A stretch of DNA of 64,000 bases from Paraniabella hibiscisoli. Lineage in GTDB: Bacteria > Bacteroidota > Bacteroidia > Chitinophagales > Chitinophagaceae. The notes under the pieces are model-generated. The model was not told the DNA's origin and did no database searches. It saw nothing but the letters and a program-made list of their open reading frames with translations. The position numbers were made by a program, and so were the translations under genes. The stretch covers positions 186,001-250,000 of the forward strand of contig NZ_JAKWBK010000001.1 of the NCBI RefSeq assembly GCF_022512515.1, in the 5' to 3' direction. How positions within the stretch are numbered: the stretch's first letter is position 1; each line of letters begins with the position of its first letter. Of this stretch, positions 31,701 through 41,263 are shown one piece after another.

Positions 31701-32587
31701 TTATTTTAACATCCGAACCTTATACAATTTTATATCGGGAATATTAATTATCTGATCGGGCTTTACGCCATAAATATTGAAAGTCCACCAGCTTTGTTCA
31801 GCCTGTGTATACACTAGCCTTTGAGAGCTTTTATTATAATTAGCAGCTTTAATATCATGCTTCCCTGCAAGTGGTTCAAACACCGTGAACTTTTCTTTTT
31901 GATATCGAAACTAAACACATTGTGATGTGTACTAACCAGCATTTCATTATCACTAACGTACGAAAGATCGTGCCCACCTTCATCGGGCAATGGCCAGCTT
32001 TTTTCCAATACTAATAAAGGCTTTGGACTGTTCCAGTTAACCAGGCAATACGATCTAAGCTCATTAAAACCTAAAGCAAAAAGTCTTTTCAGCTTCTCAT
32101 TCCATATAACACCGTGACCTGAATAAAGAGAATCTTTAAAAAGACAATAGGCGTTTCTTTTACTGTCGTACAACTCTATGCTGTTTCCTTTTGCATGAGT
32201 GGACAGCGTAACTGCAATTTTTCCGCCAGGAAGCATTTCTGCCGAATGAGCCATTGGTGAGTTGGCGTAGAATAACACCTTTTTTGATGCAACATCGAGT
32301 AAAGCCACTCCGCCGCCGGAAGAAGTAATTAATAATTGTTTGCCGCCCTGCACGGGTTTACATTCATCCAGGGGAACCATTATTTTCCGGTAGGCTTCGG
32401 GCAATTCAGTAGCTTCTGCTACTTGCCAGGTCCAGCTTATATGAGCTTTCAATGACGTGGATTTCCGGCTATCGATCATTATTATTTTGTCTCCGCCACA
32501 GGCCACCAGGTCAGACTGAGCACTAACGGTACCGGCCATCAACAAAGTAACGAATAAAGAAAAAACGATCTTAACTATTCTCTTCAT
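31701..32587 (-). CDS. Secreted beta-propeller-like protein (DUF6528 type)
   Basis: About 296 residues with signal peptide (KIVFSLFVTLLMAGTVSAQ). Repeated segments such as LVACGGDKIIMIDSRKS, ALLDVASKKVLFYANSP and SIELYDSKRNAY suggest blades of a small beta-propeller. Break near 31890 (A/T run); the last part reads FEPLAGKHDIKAANYNKSS and ends KVRMLK. No catalytic site is evident. It is likely periplasmic and may be functionally paired with the abutting dacB gene, but that is only an inference from position. Confidence 0.72.
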
Positions 32588-32657
32588 ATAAGCGTGCTTG
32601 TAAATTACTTTTCTTGTAAGCTAATTTCAAAGATATTTGTTTTTAAATACAAGTTGA

Positions 32658-33946
32658 ATGAATGCGATCAATGCATCTGTCATTACCATTGGTGATGAAT
32701 TACTGATAGGTCAGACTATAGATACCAATAGCGCCTTTATAGGCCAGGAACTCAATAAAGCGGGTATATGGGTAAAGCGTCGCGTAGCAGTAGGCGATGT
32801 TTACAATGATATATGGAATGCGCTGGATGAAGAAAAGAAATATTCCCGGCTAATCATTTTAACCGGGGGCTGGGACCAACGGCAGATGATATTACCAAAC
32901 CGCTGCTCTGTGATTATTTTAAAACAAAGCTGGTTCGGAATGAAGCAGTGCTGGCGCATATTCACCATTTGTTTGTGAATGTTTACAAAAGAAAAGTGGC
33001 TTTATCTGAGGCGAATATCCGGCAGGCAGACCTTCCTGAAAACTGTACTGTGTTACATAACGAGCATGGATCTGCTGCGGGTATGTGGTTTGAAACAGCG
33101 AATCCAGAGGGAGAAAAAGTGATCGTTATTTCAATGCCGGGCGTACCCTATGAGATGAAAAAATACTGGTAAATGAAGCTTTGCCACGAATCAAGGACTA
33201 TTTCGGCGGCGATATTGTCATTCATAAAGTACTATCAACTTTCGGAATGGGCGAATCAATGGTGGCGGAGAAGCTGGCTACCCTCGAAAGCCAGTTGCCG
33301 CCTTATATCAGGCTGGCTTATCTTCCTGGCTATGGTATGGTAAAACTAAGACTAACCGGAAGAGGTAGCGAAAAAGCAAGGCTGGAAGAAGAAATAAATC
33401 GTTTTTATGAGGACCTGAAAGCTCCCTAAAAGATATTACTATTGCAGAAAACGATGACACGCTAGAGATGATCATCGGTCAGCTATTGCAAAAACAACAA
33501 AAAAGATGGCTACTGCGGAAAGCTGTACGGGTGGCTATATCGCGCATCTTATTACCGGCCTGCCAAAGTCTTCATCCCATTTTAACGGCTCTGCAGTCAC
33601 TTATAATAATGATGCTAAAGAACATATACTGGGAGTTAGCCACGAAACACTGGAAACACTGGGCGCAGTTAGCGAGGAAACCGCCAGGGAAATGGTAGCA
33701 GGCGCATTGGACCGGTTTCAAGCAGATTATTCACTGGCAACAACCGGTATTATGGGACCACCCTCTGACAATGATGAAAAACCGGTGGGAACAGTATGGA
33801 TAGCCGCAGGTAACCGGGAGCGGGTTGTAACCAGACAGTTAAACCTGGGTTACGACAGACAACGAAACATCCAGAGTACAGCTCTCCAGGCATTAAACCT
33901 GTTAAGAAAATTCATTATTGAGGAAGGAAATAAAGAACAGTCTTAA
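32658..33946 (+). CDS. cinA: CinA-like protein with nicotinamide-nucleotide amidase domain
   Basis: About 430 residues. N-terminal MoCF/COG1058 domain (ASVITIGDELLIGQTIDTNS, ILTGGLGPT after repair, ISMPGVPYEMK) and C-terminal PncC domain (MATAESCTGGYIAHLITGLPKSS, SEETAREMVAGAL, TTGIMGP). The C-terminal part deamidates NMN to nicotinate mononucleotide in pyridine nucleotide salvage; the N-terminal part has ADP-ribose pyrophosphatase activity in related proteins. Four breaks, near 32865-32875, 33165, 33425 and 33510, each fixed by one base. It is divergent from the propeller-protein gene (70 bp between starts). Confidence 0.92.
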
Positions 33947-34076
33947 AACCAGGATGTTGTACCTAAAACAAGAAAAAGAACAGGGTCTCGATTAAAAATC
34001 GGCTATTAAATATAAGGCAAAGCAAACGCCTGATATCCGGGCGGGAAACTCAACCGGCCATTTAACGTCGTTTCCC

Positions 34077-34084
34077 TACTTTTG
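34077..34084 (+). promoter_or_regulatory. Candidate -7 box upstream of the E2 gene
   Basis: TACTTTTG fits the TAnnTTTG consensus, 82 bp before the E2 start codon. No matching TTG was found at the -33 position, so support is moderate. Confidence 0.4.
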
Positions 34085-34165
34085 TGAGGCAACATGTTGA
34101 GAAAAATGCAGGTTTTGGAGTGCTGGCATAACAAAGTTGTAAGAATTATTTAAACTGATATCACG

Positions 34166-35488
34166 ATGGCAATAGTTGATTTGGTAATGCCTAAACTAGG
34201 CGAAAGCATAATGGAAGCGACCATTTTGAAATGGGTAAAAAACGTGGGCGATTCCGTAAGAATGGATGAGACTATCCTGGAAATTGCTACAGATAAAGTA
34301 GATAGTGAAGTGCCCAGTACTGCCGAAGGTGTGATAACAGAGTTATTATTCAAGGAAAATGACGTAGTACCCATTGATGCCGTAATAGCAAGAATCCAAA
34401 CCTCTGGCGGTGAGCCGATAACGACAACTGTTACCGAAGTTAAAACAGTTCAGGATATAGCAGAAAGTACACCAGGAGAAGAGCTTAAAGAAACACCTGC
34501 CGAAGTAGTAGCTACGCAAATCAAGAAAGAAACAAAAACACACGGGACAAAATTCTATTCCCCGCTGGTACTCAATATTGCAGCCCAGGAAGGCATTCCA
34601 CTTAGTGAGCTGGAGCAAATAGCCGGCACCGGCAATGATGGACGTGTCACAAAAAATGACCTGTTGAATTATATAGCGCGTCGCAGTAAAAAGGACGTAA
34701 CGCTCCCTGTAAAAGCAGTAAGCAATGAAACAGCTCCTGCAACTACTTCTTCTTATAGCAGCCCTGTTACCCAGGCCAGCGGTAATGTAGAAATAATTGA
34801 AATGGATCGCATGCGTAAGCTGATTGCAGAGCACATGGTACGTAGCGTACAAACCAGCCCGCATGTTACGAGTTTCAGCGAAGCAGATGTTACCAATATT
34901 GTATTATGGCGAGACTCTGTTAAAAACGGCTTCCAGAAAAGAGAAGGCACCAAGATTACCTTTATGCCTTTATTTATTGAAGCGATCGTAAGGTGTATTA
35001 AGAAATTCCCGCTGATCAATAGCTCTGTGGATGGAGATAAGATCATCATAAAAAAAGATATCAATATAGGTATGGCTGCTGCTCTGCCTAACGGCAACTT
35101 AATTGTGCCCGTTATTAAAAACGCAGATCAGTTAAACCTTGTAGGATTGACTAAGCAGGTAAATCACCTGGCAGATGCAGCCCGGAACAGCAAGCTCAAA
35201 CCCGATGATACGCAGGGCGCTACTTTTACACTAACCAATGTTGGAACTTTCGGCAGCCTGATGGGCACTCCTATTATCAATCAGCCCCAGGTAGCAATTA
35301 TGGCAGTGGGCGCTATAAAAAAACGCCCGGTAGTAATAGAAACACCTCACGGGGATAGCATTGCCATCCGCCACATGATGTACATCAGCATGAGCTATGA
35401 CCACCGTATTATAGACGGCAGCCTCGGTGCTACTTTTGTTACAGCAGTAGCTAAAGAGCTGGAAAATTTCCAACCTCCGGCTTTATAA
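34166..35488 (+). CDS. Dihydrolipoamide acyltransferase (E2 of a 2-oxoacid dehydrogenase)
   Basis: 440 residues, intact. Lipoyl domain at residues 1-75 with the lipoylated Lys44 in EIATDKVDSEVPS, an Ala/Thr/Glu-rich linker, an E3/E1-binding domain near 130-172 (SPLVLNIAAQEGIPLSELEQI, GTGNDGRVTKNDLL), and a catalytic domain with MSYDHRIIDGSLG (His413 and the DG pair). It moves acyl groups from E1 to CoA in the cytoplasm. Branched-chain or succinyl specificity cannot be decided; no E1 or E3 gene is adjacent. Confidence 0.92.
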   Translation: MAIVDLVMPKLGESIMEATILKWVKNVGDSVRMDETILEIATDKVDSEVPSTAEGVITELLFKENDVVPIDAVIARIQTSGGEPITTTVTEVKTVQDIAESTPGEELKETPAEVVATQIKKETKTHGTKFYSPLVLNIAAQEGIPLSELEQIAGTGNDGRVTKNDLLNYIARRSKKDVTLPVKAVSNETAPATTSSYSSPVTQASGNVEIIEMDRMRKLIAEHMVRSVQTSPHVTSFSEADVTNIVLWRDSVKNGFQKREGTKITFMPLFIEAIVRCIKKFPLINSSVDGDKIIIKKDINIGMAAALPNGNLIVPVIKNADQLNLVGLTKQVNHLADAARNSKLKPDDTQGATFTLTNVGTFGSLMGTPIINQPQVAIMAVGAIKKRPVVIETPHGDSIAIRHMMYISMSYDHRIIDGSLGATFVTAVAKELENFQPPAL

Positions 35489-35520
35489 TTTCAAATTCTT
35501 CAAAAACATTTTTATTCAAC

Positions 35521-35562
35521 AAAGGGCTTTACGCACTACTTCAGTAGCGCGCAAAGCCCTTT
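35521..35562 (+). terminator. Terminator after the E2 gene
   Basis: AAAGGGCTTT (35521-35530) pairs with AAAGCCCTTT (35553-35562), and an inner CTACT/AGTAG pairing extends the stem. It sits 33 bp after the E2 stop. Confidence 0.7.
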
Positions 35563-35603
35563 ACATATGGGCTACAACGAATAGCAGCATTTTACTGTAA
35601 ATT

Positions 35604-35663
35604 TATATTTCGCCAAAACTCTGTTTTTTTGCTAATTTTGGCGGAATATAATTTTTTATAATG
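35604..35663. repeat. Upstream 60-bp palindromic repeat ending in the ATPase start codon
   Basis: Left arm 35604-35618 and right arm 35636-35650 pair at 14 of 15 positions, the exception being a G-T pair, around a 17-base loop. The core is CGCCAAAA / TTTTGGCG. The unit continues through an A/T spacer to the ATG at 35661. A TAATTTTG sequence (35633-35640), which fits the Bacteroidota -7 box, lies in the right side of the palindrome. A gapless 60-base relative lies at 37077-37136. Confidence 0.85.
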
Positions 35664-37073
35664 TCAAAGCTTATCGGTAGAGATTATGAACAAAATATAC
35701 TCCGGGAGTCTCTAGGCAATACCAGCTCAGAGCTAATCGCCATCTATGGCAGAAGACGCGTAGGCAAAACTTTTTAATCAGAGAGTTTTTTAAGAAACAT
35801 ATGGTGTTTGAAGTTAGTGGACTCTACAACGGAAACATGAACGATCAGATCCAAAACTTTGCTAAAGAAATTCATAAAAAGACCGTACACTTAAACCCAC
35901 AATACCAGCTGATTGGCTCACCTCATTTGCATTGCTCGAGACGTACCTGGACAAGCTCAAGAAGCCTGGCAAAAAAATAATTTTTATTGATGAATTTCCG
36001 TGGATGGCCACCGCGAGGTCAAAGTTCCTGATGGCATTTGAAAACTTCTGGAACCACTATTGTACGAAACGAAAAGACCTGATTGTAATTATTTGCGGCT
36101 CTGCAGCATCTTACATGATACAGAAAATTATAAAAAACAAAGGAGGGTTACACAACAGAATAACCCGGCAGATAAGACTGCTGCCTTTTAACCTCGGTGA
36201 AACACAGGAGTTTTTAAAAAGCCGTGGCATTGATTATACATTATATGATATTACCCAGATCTATATGGCGATGGGTGGTGTTCCGCATTACCTTGAAAAA
36301 TTACGCAAAGGAGCCAGCGTTGCTCAAAATATAGACCAGCTTTGCTTTGAAAAAGATGGCACACTAAGAAATGAATTCAATCAACTCTATGCTTCTCTTT
36401 TCGATGAATCGGAGAAACACCTCACTTTAATAAAAACCCTTGCCAGCTCAAATAAAGGCATAACAAGGCTGGAATTGGCCCAAAAAAGTGGTATTACAAG
36501 TGGAGGTGATCTTTCCTTAAAACTGGAAGAATTAGCAGAATCTGGCTTCATTAGCGAATACCCTTACTACGGCAATAAAAAGCAACTCATTCTTTACAGG
36601 TTATCAGATGAGTATTCGATGTTCTATTTGAAGTTTATACAAAACAACCGGAACAGTGGTTCCGGCACCTGGCAGAAATTATATAAAAGCTCATCCTATA
36701 TTTCATGGGCTGGCTTTAGTTTTGAAACACTATGCCTGAAACATATTGCCCAGATTAAGAGGGCATTGAGAATCGATGCTATTTTCTCTACCAATAGTAG
36801 CTGGTTTAATAATATGGCGCAGGTCGATCTTCTAATCAACAGGGACGACAATATCATGAATCAGTGTGAGATAAAATTTTACAATACCGCTTTCACCATT
36901 GATAAGCAATATTACCTGAACTTAAAAATAAAACAGCAGCCTTACAACAGGCTACTCAAACCAGGAAGAACATCTTCATTACCATGATAACAACGTTCGG
37001 GGTAAATGAGAACAAGTACAGCCGAGAGTTGGTACAGAACAACATCATACTGGAAGATCTATTTACCCGCTAA
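35661..37073 (+). CDS. AAA-type ATPase with C-terminal PD-(D/E)XK-like domain (DUF234 family)
   Basis: About 471 residues. Walker A is IAIYGRRRVGKTF, Walker B is KKIIFIDEFPWMAT, sensor-like segment VIICGSAASYM. It matches the archaeal-type ATPase family (COG1672) that carries a C-terminal DUF234 domain. After a winged-helix-like part (KGITRLELAQKSGITSGGDLS), the C-terminus has MAQVDLLINRDDNIMN and QCEIKFYN, the D...E-x-K spacing of a restriction-nuclease-like fold. Breaks near 35775, 35900 and 36945. No partner gene is adjacent on the same strand. The family is common, mobile-looking and without a settled function. The gene is bracketed by 60-bp palindromic repeats, the first ending in its own ATG. 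Confidence 0.85.
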
Positions 37074-37076
37074 TTT

Positions 37077-37136
37077 TATAACTCGCCAAAACTCGGTAAA
37101 AAAGGGAGTTTTGGCGAGTTATAATTTTGAATAATG
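37077..37136. repeat. Downstream 60-bp palindromic repeat, copy of the upstream one
   Basis: Begins 4 bp after the ATPase stop. Perfect 19-bp inverted arms at 37076-37094 and 37106-37124 around an 11-base loop. It aligns without gaps to 35604-35663 (43 of 60 bases equal by my count), with differences mainly in the loop and at paired stem positions. It likewise ends in an ATG (37134-37136), here followed by CCG and the stop TAG. Confidence 0.85.
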
Positions 37137-37161
37137 CCGTAGAAAATATCCTGCTCACCGG

Positions 37162-38058
37162 TCACTTCGGTTCAGCAACCTGCTTGCTACTTCTTCGCAA
37201 CAGCACCATGTGTAAGACCAAAGTAGACATAATAACTGCCGTACCCAAATAGAAACCCTTGTTCAAAACCTGATTTTCTTTAAACAACAGGAAGGCCATT
37301 AGTATGCCATAGACAGGTTCTACACTATAAGAAAGATTTACCGTAAAAGCAGATAACTTTTTTAAAGCATTCATTGAAAACTGAAATGCAATAACAGAGC
37401 AAACCCAGGCCAATACCAGCAACCACAAAAAATCGCTTAGCGAGGGAAGCAAACTTTCCACCGGAAATGCCTGAAGGTAAAATGGCATCACCAATGATAG
37501 CGTAAGGAAGCCGCCTGTCATTTGCCAGGTAAGTATGGTCTGCATATTGATTCTGCCTAACTTCAATTTTAATAATATAGGGAAAAGTGCTCCAAAAAAA
37601 GCAGCCACTAAACCCAATGCAATTCCCACTTTGTAAGTGGTATCAAAATGAAAGATCAGCCAGATGCCTAATACATTCATCAAACCAAACAGCAGCTCTG
37701 TCCCGTTGATCCGAACCCTGTTGATCAACGGTTCTAAAAAGGAAGAGAAGAAACTAATAACGGAAAAACAAACCAGGGCGATAGATACATTTCCATACTT
37801 TATGGAAGCATAAAAAAACACCCAGTGTAAAGCACTTATAAAACCTACTCCCGTTAAATATAAGATATCTTTTGCCGGAATTTTCTGAATACGTTTGGTA
37901 ACGTAAAAAAGCACCCATAAGGTAATTGCTGTAATTAACAAACGGTACCATACAATGAGTCCTTCATTAAGCGTAATTAAACGCCCCAGAACACCTGTAA
38001 ACCCAGCCAGCAATACGGCTATATGTAGTTGAAAAAAGATTTCCTCATGGGGCCGCAA
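37162..38058 (-). CDS. DMT-superfamily (EamA) transporter
   Basis: 298 residues, intact, about ten membrane helices in two EamA halves (AVLLAGFTGVLGRLITL, LHWVFFYASIKYGNVSIALV in the first; FGALFPILLKLKLGR, FTVNLSYSVEPVYGILMAFLLFKE in the second). A drug/metabolite exporter of the inner membrane. The cargo is unknown. Divergent from the arginine deiminase gene (116 bp between starts), so shared regulation is possible. Confidence 0.87.
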   Translation of the reverse strand: MRPHEEIFFQLHIAVLLAGFTGVLGRLITLNEGLIVWYRLLITAITLWVLFYVTKRIQKIPAKDILYLTGVGFISALHWVFFYASIKYGNVSIALVCFSVISFFSSFLEPLINRVRINGTELLFGLMNVLGIWLIFHFDTTYKVGIALGLVAAFFGALFPILLKLKLGRINMQTILTWQMTGGFLTLSLVMPFYLQAFPVESLLPSLSDFLWLLVLAWVCSVIAFQFSMNALKKLSAFTVNLSYSVEPVYGILMAFLLFKENQVLNKGFYLGTAVIMSTLVLHMVLLRRSSKQVAEPK

Positions 38059-38174
38059 AGCTAGCTATTTTTAAAAAACAAGACGAAATAATCACTTTTT
38101 AAAGGTTACGGGTATTAGCGGCCCTTTGCTTATTTTTGGGGGAGCGATCACACTCATTTGTTCGCCCTACAGTT

Positions 38175-39610
38175 ATGCAGGAACAAAAAATCAATGTTAG
38201 TTCAGAAACAGGTACGTTAAAGAGACTTTTGGTACATAGCCCGGATAGTGGATTAGGCAAAGTTGTCCCTTCAAAAGCACAGGACTGGCTTTTTGAAGAT
38301 ATTGTGCACCTGGAAACAATCAGGCGTAAGGAGTATGACTACTACACCAAATTATTACTTTATTTTCTCGATCCTGAAAAAATAAAAGGCAGATTAGCTG
38401 AAATAGATGATAAAAGAAATGATTACAATTTTTTCAAGCCGTCCAGTAAACATTTCTTTCAATCTACTAATGTGATAGAAATTGAATGGCTGCTGGCTCA
38501 GATACTGGAGGATAACGAAATCCGTTCCAAACTGGTGGCATCCGTTTGTGCAATTGAGAATTGCTCCTATAAGGTGCAGAATGAGTTGCTGAATATAGAG
38601 GCGCACGACCTGGCCAACGTTTTTATTACCGGTAGTTATAAAAATGCGGGAATGCTATTTCCCCGGTTCCCAATTTTATTTTCACCAGGGATATAGGTAT
38701 CGTCATTAATGATCATATTCTTTTAAATAAGCCAGCAAAGCAGGCCCGTACCCGGGAGGCGCTGTTGATGAAATACATCTTTTTCAACCACCCACTTTTT
38801 AAAAACTATCGCGATAATATTATAGAATTACCAGAAAGCCCCCAGCAATTTTTACTGCCGGCAGATTCAGAAGACAAGCTGGTAACCCTGGAAGGCGGCG
38901 ACATCATGGTTATTAGCCCGGAACATGTACTGATCGGCGTTAGTGAACGAACTTCTATGGAGGCCGCTCATATTGCTATTAAAACATTATTCGAAAAAAA
39001 TGTAGTAAAGAAAATATCAGTTATCAAAATCCCTAAAAAAAGGGATTACATGCATATTGATACCATTTTTACCCAGGTTAAAAAAACATGTGGGTAATGT
39101 TGGGCAAATTCTCTAGAAAGCATGTAAAAAAGAAGATGCCGACGATATTCAAAAAGCGCTGGACACAAGAAAAAAGAGGAAAGTATCAGCATCATTCAAT
39201 TTAAAAAGAAGGACATCGGGGATCCTGTTTATTTCGACACCCTTGAAGATCTTTTGATCGATATCAGCAAAAATGATTTGAAATGCGAAGACAAAGTGAA
39301 GTTCATATACTCAGGCAATAACGAATTCCCTTTTGATGTACGTGAGCAATGGACAGACAGCTGCAACTTACTGGCACTTAAAGATGGTGTTGTGGTAGGC
39401 TACGATCGCAATGACAAAACGCTGCAGGCTTTTGTTAAAGCTGGTTTCAAAGCTGTTCCCGTTAAAGAATTATTGCAACAGCTGGAGACAGACGCTATTA
39501 CTCCTAAGGACATTAAAAATACGTTCATCATCATGCCTTCGGCAGAACTGTCCCGGGCACGTGGTGGCTTCCATTGCATGAGTATGCCCTTATTAAGAGA
39601 CGAAGAATAA
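38175..39610 (+). CDS. arcA: Arginine deiminase
   Basis: About 479 residues. Start at 38175 taken because MQEQKINVSSETGTLKRLLVHSPDSG aligns with the family start. Active-site motifs survive in the reconstructed frame: PNFIFTRD, LEGGDIMVIS, GVSERTSMEAA, YMHIDTIFTQV (catalytic His) and SRARGGFHCMSMPLLR with the nucleophile Cys. The enzyme hydrolyses arginine to citrulline and ammonia in the cytoplasm. Breaks at about 38675, 39088, 39128 and 39172, all in short C or long A runs. It is followed after 71 bp by a CtlX-type hydrolase and a DUF1684 gene. No ornithine transcarbamylase or carbamate kinase gene is nearby, so the classical ATP-yielding ADI pathway is not complete here. Confidence 0.87.
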
Positions 39611-39681
39611 TGTTAAAACAGTTACTTGAAAAACCTTGAAGAAGGCTCCATCACAAATCAACTAACATCTGTCGATAAAAA

Positions 39682-40605
39682 ATGACTACTTCCACCTTAT
39701 TAATGATTCGCCCGGCGGCATTTGCTTTTAATCCGCAAACTGCTGTCAATAATAGTTTTCAAAAAATAACTGAACAGCTGCATGTACATGAAAAGGCATT
39801 GCTCGAATTCGACAATTTTGTTAGCTTACTAGGAGTATACGGTATTAAAGTTACCGTTATACAGGATACCTTAGAACCGCACACACCGGACTCTGTGTTT
39901 CCTAATAACTGGATATCTTTTCATGAAGATGGCACTATTGTGCTTTACCCCATGTTTGCCAACAATAGAAAACTGGAACGTAATAAAAGCGTAGTAGAAA
40001 AATTAAGCGAGACTTTCTTTATCCGGTCTACCATCGACTTAACGGAATATGAACAAAAAAATGCGTATCTGGAAGGAACCGGCAGCATGGTGCTGGACAG
40101 AGATAATGAAATAGCATACGCCTGTCTGTCTCCCAGAACTAATGCCTCTGTTCTATACGACTTTTGTGATTCGATAGGTTATAGCCCTGTATTGTTCAAT
40201 GCTGTTGATGAAATGGAAAAGGAAATTTATCATACTAATGTTATGATGTGCATGGCTGAAACCTATGTCGTTGTTTGCCTGGACAGTATAAAAGACTCAC
40301 TGCAAAAGCAGATGTTGGCCGATAAGTTTAATGAAACAGGCAAGCTGGTTATTGAGATCAGCTTACAGCAAATGAATCATTTTGCAGGCAATATGTTGCA
40401 GGTAGAGAATATTGCAGGTAATCAATTCCTGATTATGTCAACGCAGGCGTATAATAGCCTGACGGAAGAGCAGATCACTCTTTTGAAATCATTTAATCCG
40501 ATCATTCATTCGTCGCTTAATACGATTGAACAAAATGGCGGAGGCAGCGCCCGATGCATGATGGCAGAAGTCTTCCTACCCTTAAAAAACAACAATTTTA
40601 ACTGA
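39682..40605 (+). CDS. ctlX: CtlX-type amidinotransferase-fold hydrolase (citrulline utilization)
   Basis: 307 residues, intact. FPNNWISFHEDGTIVLYPM and GGGSARCMMAEVFLP, with the nucleophile Cys, are the signatures of the CtlX group in the guanidino-modifying enzyme superfamily. CtlX was named for citrulline use in Francisella/Campylobacter-type bacteria; the reaction would free ammonia from citrulline or a related compound. Located right after arginine deiminase, it could act on the citrulline formed there. The stop overlaps the next start (ATGA). Confidence 0.82.
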   Translation: MTTSTLLMIRPAAFAFNPQTAVNNSFQKITEQLHVHEKALLEFDNFVSLLGVYGIKVTVIQDTLEPHTPDSVFPNNWISFHEDGTIVLYPMFANNRKLERNKSVVEKLSETFFIRSTIDLTEYEQKNAYLEGTGSMVLDRDNEIAYACLSPRTNASVLYDFCDSIGYSPVLFNAVDEMEKEIYHTNVMMCMAETYVVVCLDSIKDSLQKQMLADKFNETGKLVIEISLQQMNHFAGNMLQVENIAGNQFLIMSTQAYNSLTEEQITLLKSFNPIIHSSLNTIEQNGGGSARCMMAEVFLPLKNNNFN

Positions 40606-41203
40606 TGATAAAATGGTATGCTTTTTTCTTTGCGTCTTTTCAATGAAAAGTTTTAACACTGAGGCACAGCAATCTTACAGCGACAGTTTGCGAGCTTTTA
40701 TAAACAACTATACGCTTAACCATGGGGTAGTAAAAAACCAGGACCAACAGTATTTACAATTTTTCCCCATAGATGAAAAGGCAAGAATAAATGCTCGTTT
40801 TGAACCGGTAAAAAATGCAGAATGGTTTATCCTGCCCACATCAAGTGGCCGTTCTAAAATGTACCGGCAATATGGAAAGCTTCGTTTTGTTTATGAAGAT
40901 GTCGCGCAAGAATTATACGTTTATCAATCGCAAGCATTATTGCTGGATCCTAAACATGCAGACCACCTGTTCCTGCCTTTTACTGATCTTACCACAGGCC
41001 AAGAGTCTTATGAAACAGGGAGATATATTGACCTCTCCATTTCTGAGATAAAAAACAATCAAGTAACAGTTGACTTTAACAAAGCTTACAACCCTTATTG
41101 CGCTTATATTTCGGGCATCTACAGCTGTCCTATACCACCTAAAGAGAACCGGTTAAAAGTGGCTATTAAAGCCGGAGAGAAAAAGTATCTAAAGGCACAT
41201 TAG
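40605..41203 (+). CDS. DUF1684 protein, exported
   Basis: About 199 residues. The ATG at 40605 overlaps the ctlX stop; with one extra T near 40635-40640 it reads MIKWYAFFFASF and joins the long frame that otherwise starts at 40613. The DUF1684 pattern is complete: FRAFINNY-like LRAFINNYTL near the start, YRQYGKLRF, DFNKAYNPYCAY and YSCPIPPKENRL at the end. Family members are small exported proteins of unknown function. Genomic link to arginine/citrulline genes may be incidental. Confidence 0.8.
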
Positions 41204-41263
41204 AAAGGAGCAAAACCTGTTATCGGCTATATTATCTTTAAGATGATCTGTTCACAATAAGTG

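Noticed and set aside
35661..37073. ATPase gene as a classical insertion sequence or transposon
   Set aside because: No transposase signature is present, and the flanking repeats are palindromes in direct orientation, not IS terminal inverted repeats with a target-site duplication that I can see.
39682..40605. Dimethylargininase or glycine amidinotransferase
   Set aside because: The FPNNWIS and GGGSARCMMAEV motifs and position after arginine deiminase fit the CtlX group better.
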